Source of the DNA: Chloroflexota bacterium
GTDB taxonomy: Bacteria > Chloroflexota > Limnocylindria > Limnocylindrales > CSP1-4
Reading direction: 5' to 3'
DNA: 64,000 nt
Assembly (NCBI GenBank): GCA_919901745.1
Contig: CAKKPP010000024.1
Span: 1-64,000 of the forward strand
This document shows, piece after piece, positions 58,611 to 64,000 of the stretch. A model generated the notes under the pieces. It did not search any database and was not told the DNA's origin. It was given only the letters and a program-made list of their open reading frames with translations. A program made the translations under genes and the position numbers. Each line of letters begins with the position of its first letter. Positions within the stretch are counted from its first letter, which is position 1.

Positions 58611-60233
58611 GTGGCGCAGCGGTACGACGCGGTGATCATCGGCGGTGGCCACAACGGCCTCGTCAGCGCGGCCTACCTTGCTCGTGCAGGCCTGAGGACG
58701 CTCGTCCTCGAGCAGCGCCACGTGCTGGGCGGTGCCGCCGTCACCGAGGAACTCTTCCCGGGCTTCCGCTTCTCCGTGTTCTCGTACGTGGTGTCGCTCC
58801 TGCGGCCGGAGATCATCCGGGACCTCGAGCTTCCTCGCCACGGCCTCGACATCCTGCCGCTCGATGGAACGTTCACGCCGCTCCGAGCGGGAGACGGCCC
58901 GAAGGCCGGCGGCGGCGACTACCTGTGGCGGGTCAACGACCACGGTCGGACGGTGCGCGAGCTGCGCCGCTGGTCCAGGAACGACGCCGAAGCCTACGAG
59001 GAATATGGCCGGCTCATGGTCGACATGGCCCGGTTCATCAAGCCGATCCTGGGCATCGTCCCGCCGGACCCCGCCAGCCTCGACCCCCGGCCGCTCCGGC
59101 CCCTCGCCGGACTGGCCCGCGCCTTCCAGCAGCTGACTGAGCGACAGCGCGCGGTCTTCGTCCAGCTCATGACGATGTCGGCCTCGGATTTCCTCGACCA
59201 GTGGTTTGAGACCGACCCGCTGAAGGCAACCATGTCGGCATCGGGGATCATCGGAACCTACCAGGGCGTGAAGTCGCCCGGCACCGCCTACGTGCTCCTT
59301 CACCACTACATGGGCGAGATCGACGGCGCCTTTCGGGCCTGGGGAATCCCGAAGGGCGGCACCGGCGGCATTTCCAACGCGATCGGCAGTGCTGCGCGCG
59401 CGTTGGGCGCGGAGATCCGCATGGAGTCCTCCGTCGCGCGGGTCATCGTCAAGAACGGCCGGACGACCGGCGTGGCACTTGCGTCGGGAGAAGAGATTTC
59501 GACCGACACCGTCCTGTCGTCGGTCGACGCTCGGCGCACGTTCCTCGGCCTGGTCGAACCGGGCACCCTCGACCCGGCCTTCGAGGAGGAGGTGAAACGG
59601 TTCAAGTTCCGCGGTTCGTCCGGAAAGGTCAACCTCGCCGTCGATCGCCTCCCCGACTTCACCTGCCTTCCCGGCGTGGGCGAGCACCTGCGCGGAGCGA
59701 TCAGCTTCAGCCCATCGATCGACGACATGGAGCAGGCTTACGACGACGCCAAGTACGGTCACTGGAGCCGGCGCCCGTACATGGACATGATCATCCCGAC
59801 CCTGGTGGATCCATCCATGGCGCCACCGGGCAAGCACGTCATCAGCTGCTTCGTTCAATACGCCCCGTACCACCTCGCGCCGGAGCTCGGTACGTGGGAT
59901 GACAACCGCGAGGCGTTCGGGGATGCCGTGATCGATCGCATCGCCGAATTCGCGCCGAACATCCGCGAGATCATCCTCTACCGCAACGTGCAGACGCCGC
60001 TCGACATCGAGCGCACCACGGGTCTCACCGAGGGCAACATCTTCCAGGGCGAACTGAGTCTCGAACAGCTCTTCTTCAATCGTCCGGTGCCCGGCTACGC
60101 GCGCTTCCAGACACCGCTTCGCGGACTCTGGCTGTGTGGCTCGGCCACGCATCCGGGCGGCGGGATCATGGGCGCGAACGGCCGGCTGGCCGCCATGGAG
60201 GTCCTGCGCGCCAAGGGCCGGAAGGTGGCCTGA
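58611..60233 (+). CDS. FAD-dependent oxidoreductase, CrtI/PYROXD2-like (first of tandem pair)
   Basis: 540-residue flavoprotein. Seen: the FAD dinucleotide-binding N-terminus YDAVIIGGGHNGLVSAAYLA and LVLEQRHVLGGAAVTEELFPG, typical of phytoene-desaturase-like and PYROXD2-like enzymes, and the C-terminal LWLCGSATHPGGGIMGANGR, which contacts the flavin. Substrate unknown; carotenoid or other hydrophobic compound possible. GTG 58611. Its paralogue follows 2 bp after the stop. Confidence 0.9.
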   Translation: MAQRYDAVIIGGGHNGLVSAAYLARAGLRTLVLEQRHVLGGAAVTEELFPGFRFSVFSYVVSLLRPEIIRDLELPRHGLDILPLDGTFTPLRAGDGPKAGGGDYLWRVNDHGRTVRELRRWSRNDAEAYEEYGRLMVDMARFIKPILGIVPPDPASLDPRPLRPLAGLARAFQQLTERQRAVFVQLMTMSASDFLDQWFETDPLKATMSASGIIGTYQGVKSPGTAYVLLHHYMGEIDGAFRAWGIPKGGTGGISNAIGSAARALGAEIRMESSVARVIVKNGRTTGVALASGEEISTDTVLSSVDARRTFLGLVEPGTLDPAFEEEVKRFKFRGSSGKVNLAVDRLPDFTCLPGVGEHLRGAISFSPSIDDMEQAYDDAKYGHWSRRPYMDMIIPTLVDPSMAPPGKHVISCFVQYAPYHLAPELGTWDDNREAFGDAVIDRIAEFAPNIREIILYRNVQTPLDIERTTGLTEGNIFQGELSLEQLFFNRPVPGYARFQTPLRGLWLCGSATHPGGGIMGANGRLAAMEVLRAKGRKVA

Positions 60234-60235
60234 CC

Positions 60236-61876
60236 GTGGCCGGATCGAAGGACCAACGCGGCTTGGACTTGGACGCGGTGGTGGTCGGCGGCGGCCATAA
60301 CGCGCTGGTCACGGCCGCGTACCTCGGAAAGGCCGGTCTGCGGGTTCTCGTGCTCGAGCGCCGCGAGCGCATCGGCGGAGCGGCCGACACGTCCGAGCTG
60401 AGCCCCGGTGCCCGCGTCCCGACGCTGGCGCACACGGTCGGCCGCCTGCGCCGCTCGGTCGTCGAGGACCTCGCGCTCAAGGGCCACGGCCTGTCGCTCA
60501 TCGGGCCCGACGTGCGTGCCTTCGTGCCGTCGCCGGGTGGGTCGGCGGTGACCCTGTGGTCGGACCCGACCCACACGGCCGAGGGACTGCGCCCACGCTC
60601 GACCGCCGATGCCGACGGGTTCCTCCGGTTCGACGGCCTCGTTCGCTCGATTGGCCGGTTCCTGGCCGAACTCGGACGGATGGTGCCGCCCGACATCGAT
60701 GCGCCCGGCCTCGACGATGCCCTGGCCGGACTGCGCCTCGGCCGGTCGTTCCGGGGACTCGGGACGGCCGGAACGCGGACGATCACGCGCATCCTGCCCA
60801 TGGCCGTCGCCGATCTCGTCGCCGAGGCGTTCGCCGACGATGCCGTCCGAGCCGCCGTCGCGTGGCGCGGGGTTCGCTACTGCGCGATGGGCCCGTGGTC
60901 GGCCGGCAGCGCCGCGGTCCTGCTCATGGACTCGGCCGGCAACGACGGCGGGGCGGCGGGCGAGACCGTCTTTGCCCGCGGGGGCCCAGGGGCGCTCAGC
61001 GAGGCGCTGGCCGGTGCGGTACGGGCGGCCGGTGGCGAGATCCGGACCGGCGTGGAGGTCGTCTCGATCTCATCCCACGATGGGCGTGCCACCGGTGTCG
61101 TGCTGTCGTCCGGCGAGGAGATTGCGGCGCGCGCCGTGGTGTCGGGGTTGGAACCAAGGCGGACCCTCGTGGATCTCGTGGACCCGGTGGCCCTGGGGCC
61201 CAGCCTCGGCTGGCGAGCCGGCAACTACCGGACCCCGGGCGTCGTCGCCAAGGTGAACCTGGTCCTTGACGGCACGCCGATCTTTCCCGCAGCCGGCGAT
61301 GACGCGGGTCGGTTGCTGCGTGGACGGATCGTGGTGGCGCCCGGCATCGATGCGATGGAGCGGGCCTTCGACGCGAGCAAGTACGGGAGGATGAGCGATG
61401 AGCCCGTCCTCGAGGCCACCATCCCGTCGCTGGCGGATCCCACGCTGGTGGAGGGAGCCGCCGCTGGGACCCAGGTCATGAGCGTGATCGCCCAGTACGC
61501 TCCATACCACCTTCGCGAGGGCGATTGGGATGGTTCGCGCGAGGCGCTCGGGGATCGCGTCGTGGCGCGGCTGGAGGAAGTGGCCCCCGGGATCGGCCGG
61601 ATGATCCGGGCGCGCCAGGTGCTGACGCCGCTGGACCTCGAACGGGACTACGGGCTGACGGGCGGGCATCCACTCCACGGCGAGCCCGGCCTCGATCAGT
61701 TCTTCCTGTGGCGACCGCTCCTGGGCCATGCGCGATATCGGGTGGCGCTCGAGGGCCTGTTTCTCTGCGGGTCCGGCGCCCACCCCGGCGGCGGGATCAC
61801 CGGCGGGCCGGGCCAGAACGCAGCGCGTGAGATCGTCGGCGACCTGCGCCGACGATCGGCGCGACGGGCTCGCTGA
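60236..61876 (+). CDS. FAD-dependent oxidoreductase, CrtI/PYROXD2-like (second of tandem pair)
   Basis: 546 residues, clearly homologous to the preceding protein: N-terminal DAVVVGGGHNALVTAAYLG, VLSSGEEIAARAVVSGLEPR, a shared VIAQYAPYHLREG block, and C-terminal LFLCGSGAHPGGGITGGPGQ. It differs in a longer middle region rich in Ala/Arg. The GTG at 60236 lies 2 bp after the first gene's stop; the in-frame upstream ATG falls inside it. Tandem duplication with divergence suggests two related substrates or a heteromer. Confidence 0.88.
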   Translation: MAGSKDQRGLDLDAVVVGGGHNALVTAAYLGKAGLRVLVLERRERIGGAADTSELSPGARVPTLAHTVGRLRRSVVEDLALKGHGLSLIGPDVRAFVPSPGGSAVTLWSDPTHTAEGLRPRSTADADGFLRFDGLVRSIGRFLAELGRMVPPDIDAPGLDDALAGLRLGRSFRGLGTAGTRTITRILPMAVADLVAEAFADDAVRAAVAWRGVRYCAMGPWSAGSAAVLLMDSAGNDGGAAGETVFARGGPGALSEALAGAVRAAGGEIRTGVEVVSISSHDGRATGVVLSSGEEIAARAVVSGLEPRRTLVDLVDPVALGPSLGWRAGNYRTPGVVAKVNLVLDGTPIFPAAGDDAGRLLRGRIVVAPGIDAMERAFDASKYGRMSDEPVLEATIPSLADPTLVEGAAAGTQVMSVIAQYAPYHLREGDWDGSREALGDRVVARLEEVAPGIGRMIRARQVLTPLDLERDYGLTGGHPLHGEPGLDQFFLWRPLLGHARYRVALEGLFLCGSGAHPGGGITGGPGQNAAREIVGDLRRRSARRAR

Positions 61877-61899
61877 GCGGGTCAGCCGAGCGGGCTATA

Positions 61900-63252
61900 T
61901 CAGGCGACCACCACGCGGTCGCGCCCGCGATCCTTCGCCGCGTAGAGCGCGGCGTCGGCCTGCTCGATCAGGTCCTGCTCGCTGTCGATGTCGTCGCCGG
62001 GCATCGCCGCGATCCCGATGCTGACGGTGACCCCGACCTTCTGGTCGCCGTCGATGACGATGGTCTCGGCGACCGAGCGTCGAAGCCGCTCGCTGATCGT
62101 GGCCCCGTCTTCGGCCGATGCCCCCACGAGCAGGATCATGAATTCCTCGCCGCCATAGCGGATGAGGACGTCGCCCTCGCGCAGGATGCGCCGGGCGGCG
62201 CCGGCCACGGCGGTCAGGACGCGATCGCCCACGACGTGGCCGTACGTGTCGTTGACCGCCTTGAAGTGGTCGATGTCGAACATTGCCACGGACAGCGGCA
62301 TCTCGGCACGAATTGCCCGCTTGTACTCCTCGCGGAGGCGAGTCAGTCCAAATCGGCGGTTGTACGTCCCGGTCAGCCCGTCGATCGTGGCCAGACGCTG
62401 GATGCGCTCGTGGGCCAGAGCGTTGTTCAGGGCGACCGAGAGGATCGGCCGAACCAGGCGCACGAGGCGCTCGGAGTCGGTTTCGATCACCGAGGTATGG
62501 GCGAGCACGAGGACGCCGACCGGAACGCTTTTGAACGCGAGCGGGACAACGAGGACGGAGCGCGCCGGAAACAGCGCGACGGCGGCGTCGATCGCGATGT
62601 CGGCCGGTGCCTCGAGCCGGACGACGGCATCCGACCGAAGCGATTCGAGGATCGGGGACGCCAGTGTGAGCCGCTCCGGATGATCCACTGCGACGGACGC
62701 GGCAACGGAGAACGTCCCGTCGGATTCGATGAGGAGCGCCCCGGCACTCACCCCGGTCAGCTCCATGAGGTGACGCAGCGCGTGCTGGCTGGTCGCACCG
62801 AGTTCGAGGTGGGCCGAGAGCGTCGCCGACAGGGCACGGACGTGCTCCTCGACCTGGTTCGAGCTGCTCAGGGCCAGGACCAGCTCGTTGAACGAGGACG
62901 CTGAATCGCCGAATTCATCGGTCGAATCGACGTCGATGAGGCACTGCTCCGGGGTGCAAGTCGACCAATCGCCGCTGTAGGTCGCCGTCTGAAGGGCGGT
63001 CCGTACCTTCTCCATGCGGGCGGCCAGCTGGCGGACCCGGCTGCCGACCACGAATCGAGCCAGGGCGTAGTTGATCCCTCCGACCATCAGCCCTGCCGTG
63101 AGGCAGGCGACGAAGAAGGGGACGGTCAGCACGCTCGAGGCCGGCAGGCCCAGCACGAGGGTGAACGGCGGGAAAATGAACCCGATCATCAACCCGAGGC
63201 CGATCATCCAGATGGCGAGATCGCGGAACGCGCTACTGGTCAGTCGAGGCAT
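61900..63252 (-). CDS. Membrane-bound GAF-GGDEF diguanylate cyclase
   Basis: 450-residue signalling enzyme making cyclic di-GMP from two GTP. Order: two N-terminal membrane helices (about 13-35 and 42-65), a HAMP-like linker (67-130), a GAF-type sensory domain (145-275), then a GGDEF domain. Seen: LTGTYNRRFG, FDIDHFKAVNDTYGHVVGD and the active GGEEF loop. R-E-G-D five residues before GGEEF is an intact inhibitory I-site. The sensed ligand is unknown. Terminal DALYAAKDRGRDRV is normal. ATG start 63252. Confidence 0.93.
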   Translation of the reverse strand: MPRLTSSAFRDLAIWMIGLGLMIGFIFPPFTLVLGLPASSVLTVPFFVACLTAGLMVGGINYALARFVVGSRVRQLAARMEKVRTALQTATYSGDWSTCTPEQCLIDVDSTDEFGDSASSFNELVLALSSSNQVEEHVRALSATLSAHLELGATSQHALRHLMELTGVSAGALLIESDGTFSVAASVAVDHPERLTLASPILESLRSDAVVRLEAPADIAIDAAVALFPARSVLVVPLAFKSVPVGVLVLAHTSVIETDSERLVRLVRPILSVALNNALAHERIQRLATIDGLTGTYNRRFGLTRLREEYKRAIRAEMPLSVAMFDIDHFKAVNDTYGHVVGDRVLTAVAGAARRILREGDVLIRYGGEEFMILLVGASAEDGATISERLRRSVAETIVIDGDQKVGVTVSIGIAAMPGDDIDSEQDLIEQADAALYAAKDRGRDRVVVA

Positions 63253-63342
63253 GACGAGAAGACTCGCGCCATCGCGCGTTCCGGTCCCTGGTCCGGACGT
63301 CCTACGTCGTTTGGACCAGGGGATCGCCCGCGGGTCGGGCCG

Positions 63343-64000
63343 TCAGCCGCGTTCGGCCCCGGGCTCGCCGGCGTCGGCCGCGGGGTCCGGTACGTGCCAC
63401 TCCCACGTCCGCATCCGCTTGAGGAGGCGCCTTCCCGTCAGATCGAGGTGAATCGGAGTGATCGCAATGCGCCGGTTGATGACGGCGTGGAAGTCGGTGC
63501 CCGGCACGGCCAGTCCGGACGGCGGAGGTCCACCGATCCAGAAATACGGGATGCCGCGCGGGTCCTTGCGCTCGAGGAGCTCGTCCGAATACACGCGCTT
63601 GCCGAGGCGGGTCACCTCGAAGCCTGCGCACTCCTCGGGTGTGACGGCGGGGACGTTGACGTTGATCAACTCTCCATGGCCGAGGCCGTACTCGAGGATG
63701 TTGCGTGCCACCGTCTCGGCGGCCAGGGCAGCGAGGGTGAAGTCCGGGTGCTCGATGTATTCCTGCGAGATCGCGAACGCCGGACAGTCGTTGATCACCG
63801 CCTCCATCGCGGCACTCACCGTGCCCGAGTAGGTGATGTCGTCGCCGAGGTTCGCCCCGTAGTTGATGCCCGAGGCCACGAGATCGAAGCCGTGGCCGAA
63901 GTGCCCCAGGAAGGCGATGCTCACCGCATCGGTGGGGGAGCCGTCGACGGACCAGGCCGTCGATCCGTCGGCCAGGACGCGTTCGCGGACGCGCAGGGGC
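63343..64000 (-). CDS. surE: 5'/3'-nucleotidase SurE, N-terminus outside window
   Basis: C-terminal ~219 residues of the survival protein, a metal-dependent phosphatase acting on nucleoside monophosphates. Seen: WSVDGSPTDAVSIAFL, the metal/substrate motif VASGINYGANLGDDITYSGT and SAAMEAVINDCPAFAISQE. The GTG at 63924 is internal, because the frame stays open to 64000 with SurE-like residues. The N-terminal DDG motif lies beyond the edge. The last ~15 residues (DPAADAGEPGAERG) are a low-complexity tail. Confidence 0.93.
   Translation of the reverse strand, partial: PLRVRERVLADGSTAWSVDGSPTDAVSIAFLGHFGHGFDLVASGINYGANLGDDITYSGTVSAAMEAVINDCPAFAISQEYIEHPDFTLAALAAETVARNILEYGLGHGELINVNVPAVTPEECAGFEVTRLGKRVYSDELLERKDPRGIPYFWIGGPPPSGLAVPGTDFHAVINRRIAITPIHLDLTGRRLLKRMRTWEWHVPDPAADAGEPGAERG

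Noticed and set aside
58004-59140. 378-codon plus-strand frame across the tandem repeats into the first oxidoreductase
   Set aside because: Out of frame with the FAD-binding motifs; the repeat region gives Arg/Ala-rich low-complexity sequence.

Overview
The window is a dense, very GC-rich (roughly 70%) bacterial chromosome segment with about 58 protein genes on both strands. I see no rRNA, tRNA, prophage, insertion sequence or CRISPR array. The housekeeping set (dnaK, dnaJ, prmA, rpsU, yqeY, pgpH, ybeY, pth, mfd, metK, ahcY), the many GTG/TTG starts, 4-bp ATGA/GTGA gene overlaps and leaderless promoters fit a high-GC lineage such as Chloroflexota (Limnocylindria-like). That placement is inference from style, not from a phylogenetic marker.

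Layout. 1-9.4 kb: the end of dnaK, an ABC-2 type exporter, a type-5 uracil-DNA glycosylase, a polysaccharide deacetylase divergent from dnaJ, then prmA, a small membrane protein, a HIT protein and a lipoprotein. 9.4-19.5 kb: an AMP-forming acyl-CoA ligase facing away from a translation/repair run (rpsU-yqeY-pgpH-ybeY-pth-mfd). 19.7-23 kb: a tightly coupled four-gene unit with a divergent Lgt-like membrane enzyme, a small membrane protein, a radical SAM protein resembling tetraether-lipid synthase (Tes), and another small membrane protein. This is the best candidate in the window for an undescribed system, possibly membrane-spanning lipid synthesis. 23-26 kb: small secreted or membrane proteins and an MFS exporter.

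26-33 kb groups purine and methyl-cycle genes: apt, an MtnA-like protein that has lost its catalytic cysteine, a GNAT protein, adenosylhomocysteinase, kynureninase (divergent) and metK. 33-40.4 kb is a sugar-uptake locus: a glycogen-debranching-type glucosidase divergent from a LacI repressor, with two CG-centred operators between them, followed by a binding protein, two permeases and a DUF624-like membrane protein. 40.5-45.2 kb (minus strand) is a potADBC-type polyamine ABC transporter ending in a GlcG/HbpS-like gene. 45.4-48.4 kb makes GDP-mannose precursors (manC, phosphohexomutase, cupin isomerase).

48.5-55.3 kb: a stand-alone SWIM zinc-finger protein, a minus-strand trio of secreted proteins (one with a damaged metzincin motif), a cobalamin riboswitch driving a btuFCD-like vitamin B12 importer, and a lipoprotein. 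55.4-58.6 kb: an aminotransferase and a GcvT-like protein framed by repeat-rich noncoding DNA. 58.6-64 kb: two tandem CrtI/PYROXD2-type FAD oxidoreductases, a GAF-GGDEF diguanylate cyclase and the end of surE.

Regulatory patterns: at least nine genes have a TANNNT-like -10 box ending 7-9 nt before the start codon and no Shine-Dalgarno sequence, which suggests leaderless mRNAs; this spacing helped choose several starts. A ~150-180 bp dispersed repeat occurs twice, at 25.8 kb and, inverted, at 55.5 kb.
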